The notes under the pieces are model-generated. The model did no database searches, was not told where the DNA came from, and worked only from the letters and a program-made list of their open reading frames with translations. The position numbers were made by a program, and so were the translations under genes. Shown here in pieces: positions 52,216 to 61,936 of a DNA stretch of 64,000 nucleotides (positions are counted from its first letter, which is position 1; each line of letters starts with the position of its first letter). Where the stretch lies: positions 186,001-250,000 of the forward strand of contig JAIRBC010000001.1 in the NCBI GenBank assembly GCA_022008415.1, read 5' to 3'. This stretch comes from Cerina litoralis. Its GTDB lineage: Bacteria; Bacteroidota; Bacteroidia; Flavobacteriales; Flavobacteriaceae.

Positions 52216-55200
52216 ATGAATAGATTTCTTAAGATTTTTTTCTTGCTTTTATGTGTAACTTTTTTTGATGCCTGCAATCGTATTGATGAAAGCAAAATGT
52301 TCTCCCTTATTCCCAGCAGTCGAACAGGTATTAAATTTAAGAACGTCCTCAAGGAAACCGATGAATTCAATATCCTTACCTACGGATATATTTACAATGG
52401 CGGTGGCGTTTCGGTAGGGGACGTTGACAATGATGGCCTACCGGACCTGTATTTTACGGGTAGTATGGTGGGTAGTCGCCTATATCTTAACAAAGGGAAC
52501 TGGAAATTTGACGAAATTGCAAAAGAGGCCGGGGTGTTTGCCGAAGGATTGTGGAATACGGGCACCACAATGGCCGATGTAAATGGCGACGGGTATTTGG
52601 ACATCTATGTTTGCCGTTCGGCGGCGAAGGACGATTATAAAAGAAAGAATTTATTGTTCATCAATAATGGGGACCTCACCTTTACCGAAAAGGCGGCGGA
52701 ATACGGTATTGATGATGCCGGATATTCTACCCAAGGTGCTTTTTTCGATTACGATAGGGACGGAGACCTGGACCTTTACGTTGTAAACCATTCCGTACAG
52801 GAATACGCAAGCTTTAGACAGGTTACCAACAACCTCAAAACCCGTAGGAATCCAGCGTTGGAAGATAGGTTGTATAGGAACGACAACGGAAAATTTGTTA
52901 ATGTTAGCGAACAGGCTGGGCTTGTATTGAACGTTTTGGGATTTGGTTTGGGTATTGCCGTTTCCGATATTAATAATGACGGTTGGCCAGATATGTATAT
53001 TTCCAATGATTTTAACGAACAGGATTATCTGTATATCAACAACCAGGACGGTACGTTTACCGAGAGCCTAGAAAAGTATATTGGGCATACGCCTCATTTT
53101 TCAATGGGATCCGACATAGCCGATTTCAACAACGATGGCTATACCGATATTATGACGCTGGATATGCTTCCCGAGAGCAATTATCGTCAAAAGATGGTTT
53201 CCGGACCGGACAGTTACGACAAGTATCTTTTATTGGTCGACAATGGGTTTTATCAACAAAGCATGAGGAATATGCTGCAGTTGAACAACGGGGGAAAATC
53301 CTTTTCAGAAATCGGGCAATACGCTGGGGTCTCAAACACGGATTGGAGTTGGGCCTCGCTTTTTGCGGACCTGGACAATGACGGATTCAAGGATTTGTAT
53401 ATCACCAATGGGGTAAAGCGAGACTATACCAATATGGACTTTATGAACTATGCGGTGCAGCAAAAAATGAATGAAAATAGAACCGGGGTAGAAACGGCAA
53501 TAACGGATTTGTTAAAAAACATTCCGGCCACCATTGAAGAGAATTACACGTATCACAATAATGGAGACCTTACCTTTTCCAAAGTCAATCAGGAATGGGG
53601 CCTCAACCTTAAATCCCTTTCCAACGGGGCGGCCTATGCCGATCTGGACAACGATGGGGATTTGGATTTGATCGTAAACAACACCGATTTAGAGCCATTT
53701 TTATATAGAAACAACAGTGACATTCATACGACCAATAATTTTTTAAAGATCGGCCTTAAAGGTCAAGGAAAGAACACGCATGGTATTGGCGCCAAAATAG
53801 TCCTGACCTTAAAAGACAAAGTGCAGATGCAGGAAATGATGCCGACCCGAGGATTTCAATCGTCAGTAGATTATACCCTGGTTTTTGGGCTGGGCAATGC
53901 CAAGACCGTCGATGAGCTCAAGATAACGTGGCCAGACTCAAAAGTCCAAGTTGTCAGGCAAATAGAAGCGGGCCAGACCTTGATATTAGATCAAGCGAAC
54001 GCCTCTGAGGAAAATGAGCATGACAACTTGGTGATTAGCCCTTATTTTAAGGATATCTCGCAAGACAGTTTAATTTCCTATATCCACAAGGAGAATAGTT
54101 TTATCGATTTTAGAAGGGAGCAACTGCTCCCCCACAAACTGTCTACCCAAGGCCCCAAAATTGCAAAAGCGGATGTAAACGGCGACGGATTGGAAGATGT
54201 TTTTATAGGGGGGGCCAAGGGCAGTCCCGGCATGTTGTTTATCCAGACGAGATCGGGTCATTTCTCGACCCATGGGAACAATGGTTTTTCTGGGGATAGC
54301 ATGTCGGAGGACCTGGGGACATTGTTCTTTGATGCGGACAAGGACGGGGATATGGATCTATATGTGGTCAGCGGAGGCAACGATTTTGATCCGGATTCCC
54401 CAGAACTTCAAGACAGGTTGTATTTTAATGATGGCAAGGGACATTTTAGAAAGAAAGTGGGAGCGTTACCAAATATGCCGGCCAGCGGTTCCTGCGTTTC
54501 GGCAAGTGATTTTGATAACGACGGGGACCTGGATCTTTTTGTTGGTGGGAGACTGGTCCCTGGAAGATACCCGACCGCACCGAGAAGCTATATCCTACAA
54601 AACGACGGTAGGGGTAATTATAAGGATGTTACAACGGACGTAAGTTCCGATCTGGAATTTCCCGGTATGGTTACCGATGCCCTATGGACCGATTTTAATG
54701 GCGATGGAAACGACGATCTTATCGTCCTAGGGGAATGGATGGGAATCCGGGTCTTTGAAAACCGGGATGCCAAATTGCTAGACATCTCTGAAAGTTGTGG
54801 AACAAAGGATTCCGAGGGATGGTGGAACAAAATTATAAGTGGCGATTTTGATAATGATGGGGATACGGATTATGTCTTTGGAAATTTTGGACTAAATTCC
54901 CAATTGAAAGCTTCTGCCTCGGAGCCCGTAACGCTGTACGCCAAGGATTTTGACAACAACGGCTCCATCGATCCCATTATGTGTTCCTATGTTATGGGGG
55001 AAAGTTATCCCGTGTTCTCAAAGGACGACCTAACGGGACAATTGAGTGGGCTTAAAGCCAAGTATGTAAATTATTCCGACTATGCGGACCAAAAGATTAC
55101 CGATATTTTCAGTGCGGAACAATTGAAGGATGCCCAGGTTCTAAAAGCCTATAATTTTGCCACTACCTATATGGAAAATCTGGGCAACAATCGCTTTAAG

Positions 55201-55545
55201 CTTTCCCAACTGCCTACCAGAACTCAGTTTTCGCCCGTTTACGGGATACTAGCGGACGATTTTAACGGGGACGGAAACCGGGATTTGCTCATGGGGGGCA
55301 ATTTCTACGGGAGCAGGGTCAAATACGGAAGGTACGATGCCAATAAGGGCCTTTGTTTGTTGGGAGATGGAAAAGGAAATTTTATACCCTTGGATGTCGA
55401 CCAAAGTGGGCTGAACATTGATGGGGAAATTAGGGATATAGCCAAATTGAACCTCGCCGATAAAAGTGAAATCGTCCTATTTGCAAGAAATAACGATAGC
55501 GTTATCGTGTATAAAATGGAGCCTAAAAACGAAAAAGTAAAATGA
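52216..55545 (+). CDS. VCBS/FG-GAP repeat lipoprotein with UnbV/ASPIC domain
   Basis: The 1109-residue protein has a lipobox (LLLCVTFFDAC, Cys20) and many FG-GAP/VCBS-type calcium-binding blades (VGDVDNDGLPDLYFTG, ADVNGDGYLDIYVCR, DYDRDGDLDLYVV, SDINNDGWPDMYIS, ADLDNDGFKDLYITNG, and similar in the second half). An ASPIC/UnbV-type segment in the middle (RGFQSSVDYTLVFGLGNAKTVDELKITWPDSK) is as in CRTAC1-like proteins. These are surface proteins often found with DUF5107 and SusCD. The function is unknown; binding of ligand or adhesion is likely. Its stop overlaps the next start as ATGA. Confidence 0.92.
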   Translation: MNRFLKIFFLLLCVTFFDACNRIDESKMFSLIPSSRTGIKFKNVLKETDEFNILTYGYIYNGGGVSVGDVDNDGLPDLYFTGSMVGSRLYLNKGNWKFDEIAKEAGVFAEGLWNTGTTMADVNGDGYLDIYVCRSAAKDDYKRKNLLFINNGDLTFTEKAAEYGIDDAGYSTQGAFFDYDRDGDLDLYVVNHSVQEYASFRQVTNNLKTRRNPALEDRLYRNDNGKFVNVSEQAGLVLNVLGFGLGIAVSDINNDGWPDMYISNDFNEQDYLYINNQDGTFTESLEKYIGHTPHFSMGSDIADFNNDGYTDIMTLDMLPESNYRQKMVSGPDSYDKYLLLVDNGFYQQSMRNMLQLNNGGKSFSEIGQYAGVSNTDWSWASLFADLDNDGFKDLYITNGVKRDYTNMDFMNYAVQQKMNENRTGVETAITDLLKNIPATIEENYTYHNNGDLTFSKVNQEWGLNLKSLSNGAAYADLDNDGDLDLIVNNTDLEPFLYRNNSDIHTTNNFLKIGLKGQGKNTHGIGAKIVLTLKDKVQMQEMMPTRGFQSSVDYTLVFGLGNAKTVDELKITWPDSKVQVVRQIEAGQTLILDQANASEENEHDNLVISPYFKDISQDSLISYIHKENSFIDFRREQLLPHKLSTQGPKIAKADVNGDGLEDVFIGGAKGSPGMLFIQTRSGHFSTHGNNGFSGDSMSEDLGTLFFDADKDGDMDLYVVSGGNDFDPDSPELQDRLYFNDGKGHFRKKVGALPNMPASGSCVSASDFDNDGDLDLFVGGRLVPGRYPTAPRSYILQNDGRGNYKDVTTDVSSDLEFPGMVTDALWTDFNGDGNDDLIVLGEWMGIRVFENRDAKLLDISESCGTKDSEGWWNKIISGDFDNDGDTDYVFGNFGLNSQLKASASEPVTLYAKDFDNNGSIDPIMCSYVMGESYPVFSKDDLTGQLSGLKAKYVNYSDYADQKITDIFSAEQLKDAQVLKAYNFATTYMENLGNNRFKLSQLPTRTQFSPVYGILADDFNGDGNRDLLMGGNFYGSRVKYGRYDANKGLCLLGDGKGNFIPLDVDQSGLNIDGEIRDIAKLNLADKSEIVLFARNNDSVIVYKMEPKNEKVK

Positions 55546-58500
55546 AGGAGTCCAAGGGAGCAAGTATTATTTATGTTCTGTCTTTGTTTCAAGCCTTGTT
55601 GATCAATGCACAGTCTGTCACCATAAAGGAAGAGACAATGGCCTTGGACACCTATATGTTCAGTGTGCCCGATCCCGAACCGATCCTCGACGAAAATCCA
55701 AAAATCTATCCTTATTTTAAATTCGAAGGATATTCCCATACTTCCAAGAAAAAGGATTGGAAAGTGGTGGTTTTGGAGAACGATTATATCAAAGTGTTTG
55801 TTTTACCAGAAATTGGTGGTAAGGTTTGGGGAGCTATTGAAAAGTCTACCGGTGAGGAATTTCTCTACAAAAACAAGGTCATTAAGTTTAGGGACATTGC
55901 GATGCGGGGTCCTTGGACCTCCGGGGGGATCGAATTTAATTTCGGAATTATCGGCCATAGCCCCGCCACGGCTACGCCGGTGGACTATCAGATAAGAAAG
56001 AACGACGATGGCAGCGTTAGCTGCATTGTAGGGAATACGGACCTGCCCTCCAACACCCAATGGCGGGTAGAAATTAACCTACAGAAGGACAAAGCTTTTT
56101 TTGAGACCAAGACCTCTTGGTACAATGCCTCCGCCTTAAATGAATCCTACTACAACTGGATGACCGCCGCCGCGGCCGCAAAAGACGATTTGGAGATTAT
56201 CGCCCCTGGCGACTCCTATTTGGAACACAACGGAAATGCCGATCCATGGCCTATCGATGTAGAAGGCAGGGATTTATCCATGTATCGAAACAACAACTTT
56301 GGCGGAAGTAAATCGTACCACATAGTCGGGGATTACAAGGATTTTTTTGGTGGATATTACCATGATAGCAATTTTGGTTTTGGACATTGGTCGCCCTATG
56401 AAGAAATGCCTGGTCAAAAAATTTGGTTGTGGGCGCTGTCTAGATCGGGGGGTATCTGGGAAGATCTCCTTACCGATACGGATGGCCAATATATAGAGTT
56501 CCAAGCGGGTCGTTTGTTCAATCAATACTCTCCCAGTTACGCTGTGAATCCAATTACCCAAGCGAATTTCGAACCCAATGTCATGGATCGATGGGATGAA
56601 ATTTGGTTCCCTTACAAGGAAATAGGGGGAATGGTAGACGCTACAAAATTTGGGGTGCTAAATGTGGAGCAGGATCGGGACACCACGTACATAGGCATTA
56701 ATGCGTTACAGGATTTAAACGAAGATTTAAAGGTACTTGTAAACGGAAATCAGGTCTATGATAAGAAAATTGCTTTACGGCCCATGGAGGTCTTTTCAAA
56801 GAAGCTAGCCGTATTAAAATCGGATCGAATCGAAGTTTTTGTGGGTGACAGAAAATTGTATTACACCAATAACACTGGGAAAACGCTTATAAAGAGACCT
56901 TTCCAATCCGATACGGATTTAAAAATATCGAAATCTCAAGCATTGTTTACCCGTGGTTGGGAAGAAATGAAATTTAGGGTCTATGACAAAGCCTATGAAT
57001 CATTTTCCGAATTAATTAAAATCGATCCCTCATATCAAGGGGCATTGGTTAAATTGGCCGAACTGGAATACAGGAAAACCAATTTTGAAATGGCTTTGCA
57101 ATTCGCAAATCGAGCGCTTCAAATGGATACATATAATCCCGGGGCAAACTATATGGCAGGAATTGCCTACAGGGCCCAAAAAGATTACATAAATGCCTTG
57201 GAGTCTCTGGGATGGGCAGCTAGGGATGTAAAATTCAGGTCTGTTTCCTATGCCCAAATGGCTGAGATTTATACGGCTCTTGGCAATTCTGAAAGAGCAG
57301 ATCTCTACGCGCATAAAGCACTTGATTTTAACACCTATAATTTAAATGCAAGGATGGTCTTATTGCTTTTGGCCAGGGAAGAAAAAGATGCGGATAAATT
57401 CCAAAAACGCCGAAATGAACTTCTAAAGATAGACCCACTTAACCATTTCGCCTCTATTGAAACCAATTTCATGGATTCTAATGGAGGTTTGAAAGGAAAT
57501 TTATTGGATAATTTTCAGAACGAATTTCCGGGGGAATCCGTCTTGGATTTGGCTTTGTATTATTATGGACTGGGTCATATCGAGGAGGCAATTGCACTTT
57601 TATCAAATGCCGGAAATTTTCCCAAAATAAAAATATGGCTTGCCTATTTATTTAAGGATACCGATGTAACAAAGAGCGATGCAATTTTAAAGCAAGTCCT
57701 TATGGATTCTGTAGATTTTGTATTCCCATATAGAAGAGAGACCATTCCGGTCTTGGAATGGGCGGAATCCCGGATGCCCCACTGGAAATTCAAATATTTC
57801 CTGGCCCAAAATTATATGGCGGCCGGCCTTTCGGACAAAGGGCAGGAACTAATAAAATCCTGTGGAGAAATACCGGACTCCGATGTATTTTATAGATTTA
57901 GGGCCAAGTCGATACATACTCTAAGTTATGGCGATAAATTAAGGGATTATCAAAGGGCCTTATCGCTGAACAGTGGGAATTGGCTGTCTTGGAATGAGAC
58001 GATCCAATTTTATTTAGCAAATGAAAAGTACACGGAGGCACAAAAGTTAGGAGCCAAGGCTTACAAGAAATTCCCTAAGAACTACAGTATTGGATTGAGC
58101 TATTCCAAAGCCCTACTATATGACCACCAGTATGCGAAAAGCATTAAAGTTCTTAAAAATTGCAACGTGTTGCCCTTTGAACACGCGTCCGAAGGTAGGA
58201 GAATATACGAACGATCTTATGTGTATTTGGCGTTAGAATATGTACAAAAAAAGAATTATACTGAGGCAATCCAGCTTTTGGAGGCATCCAAGGAATGGCC
58301 AGAGCATCTTGGGGTTGGAAAACCTTATAATGTTGATAGCAGATTGCAGGATTTTCTTTTGGCCCATTGTTTTAAAGAGCAGGGAAAAGAGGTCGACAGC
58401 AGGGAACTTCTAAATAGTATTGCCTCGTATACGGACGACAATTTGGAAACTCCTTCCCCAAATCTTCTATTTGGATTGTTGGCTTATAAAAAGCTAGGCA

Positions 58501-58682
58501 AGGACTCTGAAGCGGACAAACTACTTAAGATCATGGAAGGTCCGACCAACGAGGCAAATAGGAGAAATAAGTTGGCATTGGCATTCTATAAAAACGACAG
58601 GGAGGCATTGGCAAAAATGAAGGACGAGAATATTGTCGACGAAGGGACATGGAATATTTTGGAAGCTTCTTTGAACTATTAA
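55542..58682 (+). CDS. DUF5107-TPR exported protein
   Basis: The 1046-residue protein has a Sec signal (IIYVLSLFQALLINAQS), then an N-terminal DUF5107 domain (about 25-330: YSHTSKKKDWKVVVLENDYIKVFVLPEIGGKVWGAIEKSTGEEFLYKNKVIKF.. GPWTSGGIEFNFG) with an aldose-epimerase/galactose-mutarotase-like fold. After about 460 come tetratricopeptide repeats to the end. DUF5107 proteins are thought to bind or act on sugars; the TPR part would hold a protein partner. Its start overlaps the UnbV-type stop as ATGA, so the two are made together and probably form one complex. Confidence 0.88.
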   Translation: MKESKGASIIYVLSLFQALLINAQSVTIKEETMALDTYMFSVPDPEPILDENPKIYPYFKFEGYSHTSKKKDWKVVVLENDYIKVFVLPEIGGKVWGAIEKSTGEEFLYKNKVIKFRDIAMRGPWTSGGIEFNFGIIGHSPATATPVDYQIRKNDDGSVSCIVGNTDLPSNTQWRVEINLQKDKAFFETKTSWYNASALNESYYNWMTAAAAAKDDLEIIAPGDSYLEHNGNADPWPIDVEGRDLSMYRNNNFGGSKSYHIVGDYKDFFGGYYHDSNFGFGHWSPYEEMPGQKIWLWALSRSGGIWEDLLTDTDGQYIEFQAGRLFNQYSPSYAVNPITQANFEPNVMDRWDEIWFPYKEIGGMVDATKFGVLNVEQDRDTTYIGINALQDLNEDLKVLVNGNQVYDKKIALRPMEVFSKKLAVLKSDRIEVFVGDRKLYYTNNTGKTLIKRPFQSDTDLKISKSQALFTRGWEEMKFRVYDKAYESFSELIKIDPSYQGALVKLAELEYRKTNFEMALQFANRALQMDTYNPGANYMAGIAYRAQKDYINALESLGWAARDVKFRSVSYAQMAEIYTALGNSERADLYAHKALDFNTYNLNARMVLLLLAREEKDADKFQKRRNELLKIDPLNHFASIETNFMDSNGGLKGNLLDNFQNEFPGESVLDLALYYYGLGHIEEAIALLSNAGNFPKIKIWLAYLFKDTDVTKSDAILKQVLMDSVDFVFPYRRETIPVLEWAESRMPHWKFKYFLAQNYMAAGLSDKGQELIKSCGEIPDSDVFYRFRAKSIHTLSYGDKLRDYQRALSLNSGNWLSWNETIQFYLANEKYTEAQKLGAKAYKKFPKNYSIGLSYSKALLYDHQYAKSIKVLKNCNVLPFEHASEGRRIYERSYVYLALEYVQKKNYTEAIQLLEASKEWPEHLGVGKPYNVDSRLQDFLLAHCFKEQGKEVDSRELLNSIASYTDDNLETPSPNLLFGLLAYKKLGKDSEADKLLKIMEGPTNEANRRNKLALAFYKNDREALAKMKDENIVDEGTWNILEASLNY

Positions 58683-58946
58683 ATCGATTCCCCTACTTTT
58701 CGCCTCGCCGTATTTGATTGTTCCCTCTAAGATTTATTTCATGGAAGTGTATGTCAGTGGCCTGGCTCTACGGACGGTTGCAACTTTACTAACTAAAAAT
58801 AATCCAAAGTTCTCTCCTGTGGTTTCCAGTTCTCCCGATATCTAGGAGGTTGGGATAAACGAAAAATTGTCGTGTACCCTACTTGGCCGATACTGGATTC
58901 TTGTTGAAATTTTTACGTAAATTGTCTATTTGCAAAAACCACTGTT

Positions 58947-60572
58947 ATGAAACGAAGAGAAATAATGAAACAACTGGGGGTCCTTCCTCTGGCAGGCAGC
59001 TTTTTGGCCTCCGACTCGATATTTGGCAGTCCCTTCTCGGGATCAATGCCGACATTCGGGCCAGGCCTGGCGGACGGATCCATATTCGATGGCCTAGGGG
59101 TGGTGCCGATCATCAACTGCCGGGGGACGTTTACCATTTTGGGCGGATCTACGGAGCGGCCCGAAGTAATACAGGCCATGGAGGCGGCCTCCGGGTACTT
59201 TGTCCAGTATGACGAGCTGGCCTACGGGATCGGTAAGCGCCTGGCGCAGATCACCAAGGCGGAATGGGGCATCATATCTTCGGGATGCGCCGCGGGGATG
59301 AAGCTGGTTACGGCTGCATGCGTTACCGGGGGCAACCCGGAGAAACTCATTAGGATACCCAACCTGGAAGGACTCGAGAAAACGGAGGTGATCATTCCGC
59401 GCAGTTCCCGTAACGTTTACGACCACGCCATAAGGAACATCGGTGTTACGGTTATCACGGTGGAGACCCCGGAAGAGCTCGAAAGGGCGATAGGCCCCAG
59501 GACGGCCATGATCTACATCATGACCAACAGGGACAATGAGACGGGTAGGCCGCTCTCGTTGGAGAATATCAGCAAGATAGCAAAGCCAAAAAACGTGCCC
59601 GTGCTCGTGGACGCGGCAGCGGAGGACCTGACCATCCCCTGTGTGCACCTAGAGCGTGGGGCCACGGTGGTGGCCTATAGCGGGGGCAAGGCGATCTGCG
59701 GGCCGCAATGCGCCGGTCTACTTTTAGGGGACAAGGATATCCTGATGGCGGCATGGCAGGCGAGCTCCCCCCATCACGGTCCTGGCAGGGACAACAAGGT
59801 GGGCAAGGAGGAAATGCTGGGTATGCTCGCGGCCGTCGAGGCTTGGACGACCCGGGACCACAAGGCAGAATGGGATACTTGGCTCTCTTGGCTAGACGAG
59901 ATCTCGTCCAAGGTGACAAAGGTCAAGGGCGTGACCACGGAAGTGACAGAGCCTAAGGGACTTAATAACCGAACTCCTAGATTGTCCATAAAATGGGACC
60001 CGGACAATCTGCACGTTACCGGCGAGGAAATCGCCGAAACGGTAGCGAGAAGCAAACCCAGGATCGCCATCGGGGCAAGGACCAACGAAGATGGGACCTC
60101 CATCAATATCACCCCTAGCCAGATGCGGCCGGGCAATGCCAAGGTAGTGGCGGATAGACTTCACGGGCTTCTGTCGCAGAAGCGGGCCCCCCGTTCCGAC
60201 GAAATGAAGCCGGCGAAGGCCGATCTGTCGGGATCCTGGGACGTGGAAATGGAATTCTTTACCAGTAAGGGCGACCATAGGTTCTACCTAGAACAGGACG
60301 GCAACTGGATAAAGGGCACGCACCAGAGCGACTTTTCAACGCAAGAGATCGCGGGTATGATCGAGGGCGACGAGATCAAGCTCCGCAGCAACTATAGGAT
60401 CCCAGGGGATTCGATCAATTATTGGTTCTCCGGCAAGGTAAAGGGAGACGCACTGTCCGGATCTGTATTTTTAGGGGAATACCTGACCGCCAAGTTTACG
60501 GCCAAACGGACAGCTTATAAGCAAGGTAACAAACGTATAGTCGTCCCCGGAGGCCCTCCGTTGGCCACGTAA
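58947..60572 (+). CDS. Exported SelA-like PLP enzyme with C-terminal beta domain
   Basis: The 541-residue protein starts with a Tat-like signal (KRREIMKQLGVLPLAGSFLASD). Residues about 50-410 are a SelA/D-glucosaminate-6-phosphate ammonia-lyase-like fold-I PLP domain: INCRGTFTILGGSTERPEV, YDELAYGIGKRLAQITKAEWGIISSGCAAGMKLV, and the cofactor Lys248 in VAYSGGKAICGPQCAG. Residues about 425-525 form a separate beta-rich domain (SGSWDVEMEFFTSKGDHRFYLEQDGNWIKGTH.., SGSVFLGEYLTAKFTAKR), lipocalin-like in pattern. Cytoplasmic relatives release ammonia from amino-sugar acids. Higher G+C than the genes before it. The neighbour amidohydrolase is its family partner. Confidence 0.85.
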   Translation: MKRREIMKQLGVLPLAGSFLASDSIFGSPFSGSMPTFGPGLADGSIFDGLGVVPIINCRGTFTILGGSTERPEVIQAMEAASGYFVQYDELAYGIGKRLAQITKAEWGIISSGCAAGMKLVTAACVTGGNPEKLIRIPNLEGLEKTEVIIPRSSRNVYDHAIRNIGVTVITVETPEELERAIGPRTAMIYIMTNRDNETGRPLSLENISKIAKPKNVPVLVDAAAEDLTIPCVHLERGATVVAYSGGKAICGPQCAGLLLGDKDILMAAWQASSPHHGPGRDNKVGKEEMLGMLAAVEAWTTRDHKAEWDTWLSWLDEISSKVTKVKGVTTEVTEPKGLNNRTPRLSIKWDPDNLHVTGEEIAETVARSKPRIAIGARTNEDGTSINITPSQMRPGNAKVVADRLHGLLSQKRAPRSDEMKPAKADLSGSWDVEMEFFTSKGDHRFYLEQDGNWIKGTHQSDFSTQEIAGMIEGDEIKLRSNYRIPGDSINYWFSGKVKGDALSGSVFLGEYLTAKFTAKRTAYKQGNKRIVVPGGPPLAT

Positions 60573-60617
60573 TATCGCGGCGGAAAACAGCAAACTTGTT
60601 TAAACACGGAATTTTTC

Positions 60618-61895
60618 ATGGAACACTTACGAAAAGGAAGGGGATGGGAACGTCTCGTCCTCCTTCTCATAATGCTGATCTCACTCTCAGGTCTACGTGC
60701 CCAAAAGCTGGACATCCTTATCAATAACGGGCATGTCTTTGACCCGAAGAATGGCATCGACGGGCAGATGGACGTGGGCATCGCCGATGGCAGGATAGCC
60801 GAAGTGGCCAAAAATATCGAGAGTGAAGGAGCCAAAAAGGTAATCGATGCGACCGGGCTTTACATAATTCCGGGCCTGATCGATATCCATACGCACGTCT
60901 TTGTAGGTCCTAAGGCGGGCAAATTTGCCGATGGGGTCAACAGCGTATCCCCGGACGACTTCAGCTTCAAGGCGGGGGTCACCACGGTGGTGGACGCGGG
61001 AACATCTGGATGGAGGAATTTCCCAAAATTCAAAAAGCAGGTAATCGACCGTTCCCAGACAAGGATCTTGGCCTTTTTGAACATCGCTGCCGATGGGATA
61101 AGCGGTACCGAGGTAGAGCTCACAAAAATCGAAAAGACACGTCACGACCTCGATGAAATGGACGTCGCAAGAACCGTGGCGATGATCAGGGAGTATCCGG
61201 ATTATATCGTAGGGGTAAAGATAGGGCACTTCGACGGGGACACTTGGGTGCCTTTCGATCGGGCGATCGAGGCCGCCTCGGAGACAGACAGGCCCCTCTT
61301 TGTGGAATGCCACTTGCCGGAATATAGCCTACAGGGCCAGCTGAACAGGATGCGCCCCGGGGATATCATCACCCATTCCTACGAGCACATCACGGAACGC
61401 ACGCCCGTGGTGGACGATCAAGGAAAGGTTTTGCCGTATGTGCTCAAAGCGAAGGACAGGGGTATCCTTTTCGACGTCGGTCACGGCGGGGCCGGTTTCT
61501 GGTTCGATCAGGCCGTTCCGGCATTGGAACAGGGGCTTTGGCCCAATTCCTTCGGCACGGACCTGCATCGCTTCAGTATGAACGCGGGCATGAAGGACAT
61601 GTTGAACCTGATGTCGAAATATCTGAACATGGGGATGCCGTTAAAGGAGGTGCTGTTTCGGGGCAGCTGGTACCCTGCCAAATCCATCGAACGGGAGGAC
61701 CTGGGGAACCTGAGCGTGGGCGCGGTTGCGGACGTGGCCATTTTGGGCCTGGAAAGGGGCAAGTTCGGTTTTGTGGACGCCGCCAACAATCGCATCGAGG
61801 GAGACCGCAAGTTTACGGCCGAGGTCACCATCCGCGATGGAAAGGTGGTATGGGACCTGAACGGTCTCGCAGCAACAGCATTTGATGGCAAATGA
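60618..61895 (+). CDS. Exported amidohydrolase/deacetylase-family metallohydrolase
   Basis: The 425-residue protein has a signal peptide (LVLLLIMLISLSGLRAQ). The amidohydrolase barrel starts KLDILINNGHVFDPKNG; metal ligands are His91 and His93 in GLIDIHTHVFVG, the bridging Lys in YIVGVKIGHFDGD, a His in FVECHLPEYS, a His in ITHSYEHITER and Asp in SFGTDLHRFS. It is of the EF_0837/AHA_3915 type (TIGR03583), which in Gram-positive and enteric bacteria lies next to the SelA-related PLP enzyme. It would hydrolyse an amide, deacetylate or open a ring in the periplasm. Also G+C-rich. Confidence 0.85.
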   Translation: MEHLRKGRGWERLVLLLIMLISLSGLRAQKLDILINNGHVFDPKNGIDGQMDVGIADGRIAEVAKNIESEGAKKVIDATGLYIIPGLIDIHTHVFVGPKAGKFADGVNSVSPDDFSFKAGVTTVVDAGTSGWRNFPKFKKQVIDRSQTRILAFLNIAADGISGTEVELTKIEKTRHDLDEMDVARTVAMIREYPDYIVGVKIGHFDGDTWVPFDRAIEAASETDRPLFVECHLPEYSLQGQLNRMRPGDIITHSYEHITERTPVVDDQGKVLPYVLKAKDRGILFDVGHGGAGFWFDQAVPALEQGLWPNSFGTDLHRFSMNAGMKDMLNLMSKYLNMGMPLKEVLFRGSWYPAKSIEREDLGNLSVGAVADVAILGLERGKFGFVDAANNRIEGDRKFTAEVTIRDGKVVWDLNGLAATAFDGK

Positions 61896-61936
61896 ATGAT
61901 ATGAACTAAAATATATGGATCGATATCTATAATGAC

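Noticed and set aside
59094..59648. 184-residue minus-strand frame
   Set aside because: Antisense to the PLP enzyme gene, where high G+C lowers the chance of stop codons.
60693..61313. 206-residue minus-strand frame
   Set aside because: Antisense to the amidohydrolase gene, same reason.
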